From NCBI GenBank assembly GCA_944389115.1, contig CALXLE010000142.1, positions 1-46,796 of the forward strand: a stretch of 46,796 nucleotides of DNA, in the 5' to 3' direction. The DNA is from an uncultured Spirochaetaceae bacterium. GTDB lineage: Bacteria; Spirochaetota; Spirochaetia; Sphaerochaetales; Sphaerochaetaceae. The position numbers were made by a program, and so were the translations under genes. Below, piece by piece: positions 1 through 8,700 of the stretch (its first letter is position 1; every line of letters begins with the position of its first letter). Below the pieces are notes generated by a model. That model saw nothing but the letters and a program-made list of their open reading frames with translations, did no database searches and was not told where the DNA came from.

Positions 1-1
1 G

Positions 2-262
2 GTTTTAATATCATTGGGCAGCAAAGGCTCTGTATGCTTTGACGGCAGTACTGTGATAAATGCGGAAGCTGGAAAGGTAAAGGTTGTCGATACCGTTGGT
101 GCCGGCGATAGTCTCTCTGCAGCGTTCTTGTACTTTCTTTGCAGAGGTGATGATACAGCTGCCGCTCTCGCAAAGGCCTCAGCTCTCGCTGATTATGTTG
201 TGACAAAACGTGGTGCGATACCAGATTATGATGAGAGTATAAGAAGAAGGCTGAACTCCTGA
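2..262 (+). CDS. PfkB-family carbohydrate kinase, 3' end only
   Basis: This is the C-terminal part of a ribokinase/PfkB-type sugar kinase whose 5' end lies before the window. Translation is open from base 2 and begins VLISLGSKGS, matching the strand before the active site in this family. The motif DTVGAGDSLSAAF is the PfkB signature 2: GAGD forms the anion hole and its Asp is the catalytic base. A TTG at base 14 is in frame but lies inside the conserved fold, so it is not the real start. PfkB kinases phosphorylate sugars such as fructose, ribose or 2-keto-3-deoxygluconate. With kduI 1.5 kb downstream a KDG kinase is possible, but the substrate cannot be read from this fragment. Confidence 0.88.
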   Translation, partial: VLISLGSKGSVCFDGSTVINAEAGKVKVVDTVGAGDSLSAAFLYFLCRGDDTAAALAKASALADYVVTKRGAIPDYDESIRRRLNS

Positions 263-301
263 TCCGTAGACGAAAATGCTCCGCTCTGGTATAGAAATGC
301 T

Positions 302-727
302 GTGAATATCCTTTTTGTCTGTCATGGGAATATATGCAGGTCGCCGATGGCTGAGGCTGTATTCAGAAAGCTTGCTGATGACCGCGGGCTTGGCAGCCGG
401 TTCAATGTATCCTCGTCTGGAGTAAGCAGTGAGGAGTCCGGCAATGATATCTATCCACCTGCGAAAGCAGAGCTCAGAAGAAGGGGCATACCGTTCTCCA
501 GAAGATCTGCAAAGCGAATAAGCGATAGGGAATTCGAGGATTATGATCTTATCATAGCTCTTGACCGTTCCAATCTGGCAGCTCTAAGACGCCGTTTCGG
601 TGATAGCCCGAAGATCAGGATGCTGCTTGACCGTGATGTGGATGATCCATGGTATACCGATGACTTCGCCACAGCATATGATGATATATCAAAAGGGTGT
701 GAGAAGCTCCTTGATTCCCTTGCATAG
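302..727 (+). CDS. Low-molecular-weight protein-tyrosine phosphatase
   Basis: The protein has 141 residues, close to the usual length of about 150 for this cytoplasmic phosphatase family. The N-terminal P-loop VCHGNICRSP contains the CX5R motif: Cys7 is the nucleophile and Arg13 binds the phosphate. The DPW sequence near residue 115 supplies the general-acid Asp. In bacteria these enzymes dephosphorylate protein tyrosine or sometimes arginine residues, often in control of polysaccharide synthesis, but the target here is unknown. It starts with GTG 39 bases after the PfkB stop, with only a weak ribosome-binding site, and is probably co-transcribed with it. An arsenate reductase role is less likely because the reductase-specific Cys pair is not evident. 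Confidence 0.9.
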   Translation: MNILFVCHGNICRSPMAEAVFRKLADDRGLGSRFNVSSSGVSSEESGNDIYPPAKAELRRRGIPFSRRSAKRISDREFEDYDLIIALDRSNLAALRRRFGDSPKIRMLLDRDVDDPWYTDDFATAYDDISKGCEKLLDSLA

Positions 728-753
728 ATAATGAGGCATGGTATCATCAGGAT

Positions 754-1701
754 ATGAAGAAGGTCCTTGCTGTTATCATGCTGTCTCTGGCAGCTATCAG
801 TACCGTATTCTCCGCACCAAAGGATGCCGAGCCACTTGTGATACTATCGCTGGCAGCTCCGGCTTTGATTGCCGCTGAGAATCCCGGAGGGGATGTTGAT
901 CTGTCCATGACGGATCAGGCTGTGCTTTTGATGATACCCGAAGAGATCAGGCGTTCAGGTATCAGGCTTGCTGGAATTCTTTCCGATAATATCATCACAA
1001 TAGCGAATGAAGGGCTGAAAGCTGCTATGCTTTATGCCGGATTCGATGATGCGGATATCATAGGAGCAGAAGGCAGTGTTTCTTCTTCCCTTGATATAGA
1101 AGGTATTGAGAAGGATGGTTTCCTCAGAACCCGGGTTGCGTTCAATGATGCCAGCGCAATATACAAGTTTGGATCAAGGACATCCAGTACGTCGCTTAAT
1201 GGCACGATCCTTCTTTCGCTTTCCATCTTATCTGATCCGCTTTTCTCATTGTATATCGATACCGGGGATATAACGATTTCTGGTGATGGGGCCTATCAGG
1301 GCCATGTGCTGGAGATCAGGGTCGATCTCAACGAGGATGCTGTCCATTCCTATTTCGATATGGCAGGTATTGGACTGCAGGAAGCGAGGATGAATGCAAT
1401 CATGATGTTCCTGATGATGGGGGGCGCGGATTATGATGATGCAATAGGAATGGATCTCTCTTCCATGGACTACAATGAGATAGTATCGGTCCTTTCCGAG
1501 GAGAATCTTCTGGATGTTCTTGATGCAGCAGCATTCTTCCTTGAAGCGAGCAATGATCCTGCAATGGATATCCCAGGGATTGCTACCGTCGCGCTGAAAC
1601 CTTCCCTCTACCTCAATGGCAGTCCTGTCCCCGGCGTGGATCTTGAGAAAGCCATGAACCGCTTCATGGATATCTACAGCCTTGCTGAGATGATTGGGTA
1701 G
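754..1701 (+). CDS. Unrecognised exported protein
   Basis: I do not recognise a family for this 315-residue protein. It begins with a clear signal peptide (MKK, then a hydrophobic run ending around SAPKDA at residue 20-24), so it should be exported. No lipobox Cys is visible. The mature part is acidic, rich in Asp, Ser, Leu and Met, and lacks further strong membrane segments. A Met-rich helix (MNAIMMFLMMGG) lies near residues 210-220. It sits 26 bases after the phosphatase gene and 58 bases before kduI, so it may share the upstream transcript. Nothing in the sequence indicates an enzymatic function. Confidence 0.7.
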   Translation: MKKVLAVIMLSLAAISTVFSAPKDAEPLVILSLAAPALIAAENPGGDVDLSMTDQAVLLMIPEEIRRSGIRLAGILSDNIITIANEGLKAAMLYAGFDDADIIGAEGSVSSSLDIEGIEKDGFLRTRVAFNDASAIYKFGSRTSSTSLNGTILLSLSILSDPLFSLYIDTGDITISGDGAYQGHVLEIRVDLNEDAVHSYFDMAGIGLQEARMNAIMMFLMMGGADYDDAIGMDLSSMDYNEIVSVLSEENLLDVLDAAAFFLEASNDPAMDIPGIATVALKPSLYLNGSPVPGVDLEKAMNRFMDIYSLAEMIG

Positions 1702-1759
1702 GTGGTGGTCACAAAGAGCAGTTTTCCTGCTATATTAGGAATATAGGAGCTTAAATATT

Positions 1760-2605
1760 ATGGATATTCGCTATTCAACAGGCAAAGAGCCTTTCAAGAG
1801 GATGAATACCGATGAACTCAGGAACGAGTTCCTCATCACAGATATCTTCCTTCCGGATGATGTCACCGCTGTATACTCCCATGTCGACAGAATTGTGACA
1901 ATGGGTGCTATGCCAATCAAGGAGACAATCTCCATCGATAAGAACATCGACTGCTGGAAGAACTTCGGCGTTGATTACCTTCTTGAGAGAAGGGAGCTTG
2001 GCGCTATAAATATCGGAGGAAAGGGAAAGATCATCGCAGATGGAACAGAGTACGCTATGGATCATTTCGATGGTATCTATATTCCTATGGGAACAAAGGA
2101 TGTGAAGTTCTCATCCGATGATCCTTCGGATCCTGCCAAGTTCTATATGTGCACGACACCTGCACACCGCCCGTATCCTGTAAAGCTCATCCCTCTCAAG
2201 GATGCCATCCATAAGCATCTTGGATCGCAGGCAACATCGAATGAGAGAACAATCAATCAGTATATCCATCCGGATGTTCTTGATACCTGCCAGCTTTCGA
2301 TGGGACTTACACACCTCGAGCCGGGTTCTGTATGGAATACGATGCCGGCGCATACGCATGAGAGAAGGATGGAAGTCTATTTCTACTTCGAGATTCCAGA
2401 TGATAATGTTGTCTTCCATTTCATGGGCGAGCCATCTGAGACAAGGCATATCGTTATGCACAATGAGGAAGCTGTCATCAACCCCTCATGGTCAATCCAC
2501 TCCGGATGCGGTACTTCGAACTATACCTTCATCTGGGCTATGGCCGGTGAGAACAGGGCATATGATGATCAGGATGTCCTGAAGACCGATAAGGATCTCA
2601 GATAA
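1760..2605 (+). CDS. kduI: 5-dehydro-4-deoxy-D-glucuronate isomerase (KduI)
   Basis: The 281-residue protein matches KduI, a cupin-fold zinc isomerase that converts 5-keto-4-deoxyuronate to 3-deoxy-D-glycero-2,5-hexodiulosonate in the breakdown of unsaturated uronates from pectin or glycosaminoglycans. The PAHTHERRMEVYFYFE stretch supplies the metal ligands His198, His200 and Glu205, and WSIHSGCG supplies His247, in the spacing known for the E. coli enzyme. Length agrees with the family (about 278). An AGGAG ribosome-binding site precedes the ATG, and a strong terminator follows at 2624-2645. No KduD dehydrogenase is adjacent in the window. Confidence 0.95.
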   Translation: MDIRYSTGKEPFKRMNTDELRNEFLITDIFLPDDVTAVYSHVDRIVTMGAMPIKETISIDKNIDCWKNFGVDYLLERRELGAINIGGKGKIIADGTEYAMDHFDGIYIPMGTKDVKFSSDDPSDPAKFYMCTTPAHRPYPVKLIPLKDAIHKHLGSQATSNERTINQYIHPDVLDTCQLSMGLTHLEPGSVWNTMPAHTHERRMEVYFYFEIPDDNVVFHFMGEPSETRHIVMHNEEAVINPSWSIHSGCGTSNYTFIWAMAGENRAYDDQDVLKTDKDLR

Positions 2606-2623
2606 TCATACGACTATGCTTAA

Positions 2624-2645
2624 GGCTGCAGCAATGCAGCCTTTT
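2624..2645 (+). terminator. Rho-independent terminator after kduI
   Basis: A perfect 7-bp stem, GGCTGCA/TGCAGCC, closes a GCAA tetraloop and runs straight into TTTT. It separates kduI from the methionine transporter genes. Confidence 0.8.
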
Positions 2646-2751
2646 GCTGTCACAGGGGATCTCCCGATCCGCATAGCTAGGGATATTATTAGCCTGTATA
2701 CCTGTTTCTTAATCCAGATATCTGATATAAATAGACTTCGGAGTATTTTAT

Positions 2752-3744
2752 ATGCAGATAAGGCTAAGGAATCTGAAGCGGAACTATGCATCGCTCCATG
2801 CTGTCGATGATGTTTCGCTTGATATACCATCCAACACAGTCTATGGCATCATAGGACGATCAGGGGCTGGAAAGTCTACACTAGTGCGTCTTGTGTCGAT
2901 GCTTGAGAAGCCTGATCAGGGCGAGGTCTATTACGATGACAAGCGCGTTGATAACCTCTCAAAGGAAGAGCTGATCCAGGAAAGGAGGAAGATCGGCATG
3001 ATCTTCCAGAACTTCAATCTCTTCTCTTCCAGGAATGCTGAGGAAAATATCGCCTATCCGATGGAGATATGCCATATGGATAAGGCTTATATAAAGAAGC
3101 GCACGGCAGAGCTTCTTGCTCTTGTAGGGCTTGAAGGGCGTGGCAGCGCTCCTATATCTACGCTGTCGGGCGGACAGAAGCAGAGGGTTGCGATTGCAAG
3201 AGCTCTTGCTGTGAAACCTGAGATACTGTTCTGCGATGAGGCGACAAGCGCTCTCGATCCACAGACGACACGTGCGATTCTCTCTCTTATCAAGGAAATC
3301 CAGAAGAAGATGAATCTCACTGTCGTGATGATCACTCATCAGATGGAGGTTGTCCGTGATGCATGCGACCGCGTTGCGGTGCTTGATGCAGGCCATATCG
3401 TCGAGGAAGGTCCTGTCTCGGATATATTCGCTTCGCCTAAAAGCGATGTTACGAAGGATTTCCTCTCATCGCTTACGAATGTCCATGAGTCTATTGTGCG
3501 CTGGTCGAATGATGGCGGGCACTATACGCTGCGCTTCCGCGGCGGTGCTACCGATGAGCCTATAATCTCAACGGTCTCCGCAAGGACAGGCGCTGTATTC
3601 AATATCAGGGCAGCAGGTGTGCAGACTGTCAATGGCGAGGAGCTTGGTGTGATGATCACTGATATCGGACCGGATGGGAAGACTGCGGCGGATGCTGTCA
3701 GGCTTCTTCAGGATATGGGTGTGCTGGTAGAGGAGGCTGAGTGA
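2752..3744 (+). CDS. metN: Methionine ABC transporter ATP-binding protein MetN
   Basis: This 330-residue ATPase of the methionine uptake transporter has Walker A GRSGAGKST (residues 35-43), signature LSGGQ (138-142), Walker B with DEATSALDP (162-170) and the switch His near 196. The last 80 residues match the C-terminal NIL domain, which in E. coli MetN binds methionine and inhibits transport. The length fits MetN (about 340). A GGAG motif lies about 10 bases before the ATG. The stop overlaps the metI start as TGATG, so the two are translationally coupled. I found no SAM riboswitch in the 106-base stretch between the kduI terminator and metN. Confidence 0.95.
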   Translation: MQIRLRNLKRNYASLHAVDDVSLDIPSNTVYGIIGRSGAGKSTLVRLVSMLEKPDQGEVYYDDKRVDNLSKEELIQERRKIGMIFQNFNLFSSRNAEENIAYPMEICHMDKAYIKKRTAELLALVGLEGRGSAPISTLSGGQKQRVAIARALAVKPEILFCDEATSALDPQTTRAILSLIKEIQKKMNLTVVMITHQMEVVRDACDRVAVLDAGHIVEEGPVSDIFASPKSDVTKDFLSSLTNVHESIVRWSNDGGHYTLRFRGGATDEPIISTVSARTGAVFNIRAAGVQTVNGEELGVMITDIGPDGKTAADAVRLLQDMGVLVEEAE

Positions 3745-4430
3745 TGGATGCTGTAATGTCTTTCTTCCAGTCAACAATGTTCACTCTTGTAGTGCAGGCA
3801 ACATGGCAGACACTGGTCATGGTGTTCCTTTCTACAATCTTCTCCATGATACTTGGACTACCGATCGGAATCCTTCTCCATGTGACTTCCTCCGAGGAGC
3901 AGGGGGGTATTATTCCTCATCCAGTCTTCTACAATGTTCTTTCGCGCATTGTGAATATCCTGAGATCATTCCCATTCATAATACTCATGATTGTCCTGAT
4001 GCCTCTCTCAAGGCTTATAATCGGCACAAGCATAGGAACGATGGCCACTGTGATACCTCTTTCGATAGCTGCGGCTCCATTTGTCGCAAGAATCATCGAG
4101 TCCGCGCTAAAGGAAGTCGATCCTGGTGTTGTCCAGGCCGCACGTGCCATGGGGTCAACGAACTGGCAGATAATCCTCAAGGTTCTTATACCTGAGGCTC
4201 TGCCTTCGCTTGTCTCCGGCGTAACGCTTACGATTATCAATCTCATAGGCTATTCAGCTATGGCAGGAGCCATAGGAGGCGGAGGACTTGGTGACCTTGC
4301 AATCCGCTATGGATACCAGAGATTCAGTCCATCATATATGGTCTCCGCAGTCATTGTAATCATTGTCATGGTTGAGGTGATACAGTTCATCGGAGATAGG
4401 ATAAGTGCTCATCTGATTGCTAAACGCTGA
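3744..4430 (+). CDS. metI: Methionine ABC transporter permease MetI
   Basis: This is a 228-residue membrane permease of the D/L-methionine ABC importer. It has five to six hydrophobic segments and the EAA-type cytoplasmic loop (EVDPGVVQAARAMGS), which contacts MetN, near residues 120-135. ATG 3744 overlaps the metN stop, giving the classic TGATG coupling. A GTG one codon upstream (3741) is also in frame but less likely. The MetI-specific pattern INLIGYSAMAGAIGGGGLGD is present. A 12-bp hairpin with a T-run follows, so metN-metI form their own unit and metQ is transcribed separately or by read-through. Confidence 0.94.
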   Translation: MDAVMSFFQSTMFTLVVQATWQTLVMVFLSTIFSMILGLPIGILLHVTSSEEQGGIIPHPVFYNVLSRIVNILRSFPFIILMIVLMPLSRLIIGTSIGTMATVIPLSIAAAPFVARIIESALKEVDPGVVQAARAMGSTNWQIILKVLIPEALPSLVSGVTLTIINLIGYSAMAGAIGGGGLGDLAIRYGYQRFSPSYMVSAVIVIIVMVEVIQFIGDRISAHLIAKR

Positions 4431-4478
4431 TTGGATATGCGGATTATCTGAAAATTCTGGGATACTCTAATTATTTAT

Positions 4479-4516
4479 AAAGCAGGGAGATATTATAATT
4501 TCTTCCTGCTTTTTCC
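4479..4516 (+). terminator. Rho-independent terminator between metI and metQ
   Basis: Bases 4479-4490 pair with 4501-4512 (12 bp with one G-T pair, core AAAGCAGG/CCTGCTTT) around a 10-base AT-rich loop. The hairpin runs into TTTTT. It separates metNI from the leader and metQ. Confidence 0.75.
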
Positions 4517-4608
4517 ATAAAATTTGCATTAAACGCATGGAAATTATGTTGCATATTCTTGCACCTTTATGCATAATCAGGACATCAAAGATAAAGGAGA
4601 GCACGATT

Positions 4609-4671
4609 ATGGCAAATACATCATCCATCATATCCATGCGCATGTTCTCCATGATGCCCGCGAGGGCATAA
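4609..4671 (+). CDS. Putative Met-rich leader peptide upstream of metQ
   Basis: A 20-codon frame follows an excellent ribosome-binding site: AAAGGAGA at 4593-4600, 8 bases before ATG. Five of its 20 residues are Met (positions 1, 10, 12, 15, 16), including MRM and MM, and Arg occurs twice. The stop TAA lies at 4669-4671, 87 bases before the metQ ATG. Bases 4656-4667 at its 3' end can form a GCCC-GCGA-GGGC hairpin, so ribosome stalling at the Met codons could change the fold. Amino-acid-rich leader peptides ahead of biosynthesis or transport genes are a known attenuation device, but whether this one is translated is inference. Confidence 0.4.
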   Translation: MANTSSIISMRMFSMMPARA

Positions 4672-4758
4672 TACTTCTATTCCACCACATTTCTATAATT
4701 GCTCAGGGTCCTTCGGGATATCGTCATACTTAATCGAATTGTTTTTGGAGATATATTA

Positions 4759-5562
4759 ATGAAAAAGACATTTGCTATTCTTGCTGTGCTTCTTATCGCA
4801 GTATCTGTTTTCGCTTCCGGTTCCAAGGAATCCGCTGATTCCAATGTCATCAGAGTCGGTGCAACACCTGATCCGCACGGAGTTCTTCTCGGTCTTGTGA
4901 AAGACGATCTCGCTGCTCAGGGAATCGACCTCCAGATTGTTGAGTTCACGGATTATGTGACACCGAATGAAGCTCTTGCTTCTGGTGATATCGATGCAAA
5001 CTACTTCCAGCACCTTCCGTACATGGAGAGCGCAAATGCAGAGCGCGGCTATCATCTTGTGAATGCTGGCGGCATCCACATCGAGCCTCTTGCAGTATAC
5101 AGCGAGAAGTATGACTCGCTCGAGGCTATCCCTGATGGAGCAAAGATTGCTATCCCTAATGATCCTACGAATGAGGGAAGAGCTCTTCTCCTTCTCCAGA
5201 GCGCAGGTCTCATCACTCTTAAGGCTGATGCTGGTCTTGAAGCTGTTCCTTCTGATATCGCAGAGAACCCGCACAACTTCTCATTCTCCGAGATTGAGGC
5301 TGCATCGCTTCCACGTGTTCTTGCAGATGTCGATGCTGCTGTAATCAACGGCAACTATGCTATCCCAGCAGGTCTTATCGCAACACGTGATGGTCTCTTC
5401 ATTGAGAACGCAGACAGCCCGTATGTGAATGTCATTGCTGTCAATGATGGCAATCAGGACGATCCTAAGGTGCAGGCTCTTGTCGCAGCTCTCAAGGGAG
5501 ACAAGGTAAGGGAGTATGTTGCAGAGCGCTATCCTAACGGAGAGGTCGTGCTCGTAGACTGA
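4759..5562 (+). CDS. metQ: Methionine-binding protein MetQ (NlpA family)
   Basis: This is the substrate-binding protein of the methionine importer, 267 residues from ATG 4759 (GGAG at 4747-4750). A further upstream in-frame ATG at 4699 would add 20 residues in front of the signal peptide and is rejected. The signal peptide is MKKTFAILAVLLIAVSVFAS. It lacks a Cys at the junction, so it appears to be a periplasmic rather than lipidated protein, unlike E. coli MetQ. NlpA-family features include DYVTPNEALASGDIDANYFQH and the later INGNYAIPAGL, which line the ligand site. It follows metNI after a terminator and a putative leader, suggesting separately tuned expression. Confidence 0.94.
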   Translation: MKKTFAILAVLLIAVSVFASGSKESADSNVIRVGATPDPHGVLLGLVKDDLAAQGIDLQIVEFTDYVTPNEALASGDIDANYFQHLPYMESANAERGYHLVNAGGIHIEPLAVYSEKYDSLEAIPDGAKIAIPNDPTNEGRALLLLQSAGLITLKADAGLEAVPSDIAENPHNFSFSEIEAASLPRVLADVDAAVINGNYAIPAGLIATRDGLFIENADSPYVNVIAVNDGNQDDPKVQALVAALKGDKVREYVAERYPNGEVVLVD

Positions 5563-5585
5563 TCAGGTCCTTTATTTCTGATTCC

Positions 5586-5625
5586 GAAGGCTGTTCTGGA
5601 TGATTCCGGACAGCCTTCTTTTTTT
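5586..5625 (+). terminator. Rho-independent terminator after metQ
   Basis: A 9-bp perfect stem GAAGGCTGT/ACAGCCTTC, extended by two more pairs, is followed by seven T residues. This is a strong terminator ending the methionine unit. Confidence 0.9.
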
Positions 5626-5640
5626 GCGAAATCCCGGTCT

Positions 5641-5682
5641 GAAACGGACTCTTTCAATAAAAATTGCAATTTCGTCCGTTTC
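5641..5682 (+). promoter_or_regulatory. Nested palindromes upstream of the alpha-mannosidase
   Basis: GAAACGGAC (5641-5649) and GTCCGTTTC (5674-5682) form a perfect 9-bp inverted repeat separated by 24 bases. Inside it lies the perfect 12-bp palindrome AAATTGCAATTT (5661-5672). There is no T-run after the second arm and a terminator already lies just upstream, so this looks like a regulator-binding region for the GH38 gene rather than another terminator. The regulator is unknown. Confidence 0.4.
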
Positions 5683-5794
5683 GGGAGCTGTTTGGTACAT
5701 ATACAGCTCCGCATATTGTGAGCCCTCCTGATAATATTGGTTGCATTGGAATCTGCCCTGGATGATAATCTCTTCTGGAAAGCAAGGAGGTACT

Positions 5795-8700
5795 ATGGAA
5801 GGCTGGAATCAGAAGGGACGGATGATAATCATCACGGAGCGAATCGCCCAGTTCATAAATGAGCTGAAGGAGAGAGGCATAGCAAGGCGCATTCCGCTCT
5901 CCGCTTCTGTATACATTACCGATGAAAGGCTCCCGCTTAAGGATACCATCAATCTGGGGCGCAGACCGATACAGCCTGGGGCTGAATGGGGTCGGAACTG
6001 GCAGTCTGGATACTTCCTTCTTGAGGCAGATGTACCTGATGATTTCCCTTGTTCTGATACCTTCCTTTCCGCAGATCTGGGAGGCGAGGTGCAGATTTAT
6101 GATGATAAAGGCAATGCTCTTTTCGGCCTGACGGATAGATCTGCTTTCGATTGCAATTATGTGAAGAGCGAGGAACGGTTCACTGTTGTTCCTGGCCATT
6201 GCAGAATCTATGCAGAAGCTGCAGCCAATAATCTCTTTGGGTTATCAAGACGCGAGATGAAGTTCTCAAGGGACATCCCTGAACCTGAAGGGCGGCATAT
6301 CAGCATATTCCGCTATGCTGACATTGCTATAATCGACAAGAAGCTCCATGAGCTCTATGTATCCATGGATGCGCTCTTCGATCTCTATCAGAATATCGAT
6401 AGGAATTCGATCAAAGCTGTCAGAATCATATCATCGCTCTTTGATGCGATGACAGCATTCTCAAGATCAGGTACTAACGAGGCTTTGGCGATTATACGGA
6501 AAGAGCTGGAAAAACCCGCATCGGCTTCCTTCCTTTCTACTGCTGTTGTAGGGCATGCCCATATCGATACAGGCTGGCTGTGGCCTATTGCGGAGACGCA
6601 TAGGAAGGTAATGCGTACATTCTCCAGCCAGATTGTGAATCTGGAGAATTATCCGGAATATATCTTCGGAGCATCATCGCCTCTTCATTATGAATGGGTT
6701 AAGACCGAGCAGCCAGAGCTTTACCAGAAGATAAAGGATGCTGTGGCTGAGGGGCGGTGGGAACTGCTTGGCGGCATGTGGGTAGAACCTGACTGCAATC
6801 TTGTATCGGGTGAATCACTTGTGCGCCAGATACTGGAAGGGAAGAATTTCTTCAGAAAGGAATTCGGAAAGGATGTGAGAACGTGCTGGATTCCGGATTC
6901 CTTCGGGTATCCTGCATCCCTCCCTCAGATTCTGGCAAAGTCCGGTATCCGGTATTTCTCTACGCAGAAGATCTCATGGTCGCTCTCCAATCAGTTTCCG
7001 TATGATAGCTTCATATGGGAAGGGGTAGATGGAAGCCAGGTTATTGCCCACTTCCTTCCAGAGCATACATATAATTCATCCGGAAACTTCGGCTCCCTTC
7101 TGAGAGCGCAGGAGAACTTCCTTGAGAAAGACAGGCTGGATGAGTTCGTGACGGCGCTTGGCATAGGCGATGGTGGCGGTGGGCCGAAAGCTGAGCATAT
7201 TGAAAGGGTGCTGCTTGCCCATGATACAGAAGGTGTTCCAAGAGCATCGTTCTCATCTGTCGAGGATTTCTTTGACCGTCTTGCAATGTCTGAGGATAAG
7301 CTTTCGCATTATAGGGGTGAGCTGTATCTGGAATTCCATCGTGGTACATACACATCTCAGGCGAGGAACAAGCGTATGAACAGAATGGCAGAGGAGGCTC
7401 TGAAGCCTGTCGAGGCGCTGGATGTGCATCATGGAGGTCTGTTCAGCAATCGGATAAAGGATGCGCTCCATACCATGCTTGCATTCCAGTTCCATGATAT
7501 CCTTCCTGGATCAAGCATCGGGGCTGTATACAGGGAGACAGAGGAAGGATACAAGGCAGTATTCACTGCTTTCTCCGATATCCTTTCTGGAGCTTTGGAC
7601 TCATCTGGATGCGGGGACTATGGATTTGCTTCATCCTTCGCCTCTCGGAATAGCCATGGCAGAATGGGCTATCTGATGATGTTCAGCGGAGACGGATACA
7701 GACTTCCTCATATCGTTAAGCTCCCAGCCTGTGATGTGCACCCCTCTTCATGCGGAGGACGTGGTATACAGGAATACAGGGGAGAATTATATACCAGTAC
7801 AGGATTATCAAGCCATAATTGGAATGTATTCAACCTTGATTATTCTGATAACCTGCCATCGGAATCGATGATTGATGCAGGGGATCTTGTACTTGATAAC
7901 GGCAGAGTCCGCTATGAATTCGATTGCCATGGCCATCTTCTGAAGGGAATGTTCAGTAAGAGTGGTTTCGAATTCACATATTCCGGCATCGGGAATGTCC
8001 TTAAGCTCTATGCGGATGAGCCGCATGTATATGATGCCTGGGATATCGAATACTACTATCCGGAGATGGAGTGCTCACAGGTTGAGTGCATCTCCGCATC
8101 GCGCAGTGTCGATGGACCGGTCTTCTCCGCTCTGAGATTCTCCTTCCGGGCAGGAAATTCCCTCATAGAGCAGGATGTCATCCTTCCGAATGATTCAGAT
8201 GAGATATACTTCAGGACGAAGGTGCAGTGGCATGAGGCGAAGAGGCTTCTGCGGGTTTCATTCCCATGCAATCCTATGGTTGGTTTCTGCACCTCGGATA
8301 TCCCTTACGGCGAGATACGTAGGAAGACCCATGTCCAGAATGAATGGGATGCTGCAGCCTTCGAATTCCCTGCGCGTCTTTTCACCGATGTAAGCAACGG
8401 CAGGGGAGTTGCACTTGCATCCGACTGCAAGTACGGATACAGCGTCAGGGGTGGGCGCATCGGCTTAAGCCTTCTCAGGAGTCCTCTTGATCCCGATCCA
8501 TACGCAGACCAGGGAGAGCATGAGTTTACATATGCTCTCATCCCCCATGAGACAGCGCTTCCAGCTAGTCATGTCAGGGAGATTGCCTCATACCTCTCTT
8601 CCGCTCATCTTGCGATTATCAGCGAAGAAATCCCAGACTTTGCTTCTGCTCCGTCAGGCTATGAGGTTGCAGGCGATCATGTGCATATCACAGCATATAA

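Noticed and set aside
2646-2751. Possible SAM riboswitch before metN
   Set aside because: I looked for the conserved S-box stems and purine-rich core and did not find them; the interval is also short for this class.
4467-4652. Met-rich 61-codon minus-strand frame between metI and metQ
   Set aside because: Its Met and Ile codons are mainly reverse complements of CAT/GAT-rich intergenic DNA. It runs through the terminator hairpin and has no binding site.
4756-5274. 172-codon open frame on the minus strand opposite metQ
   Set aside because: It lies wholly inside metQ, has no ribosome-binding site and no recognisable domain. It is a shadow of the coding strand, like the other long antisense frames over kduI, metN, rmuC and the glycosidases.
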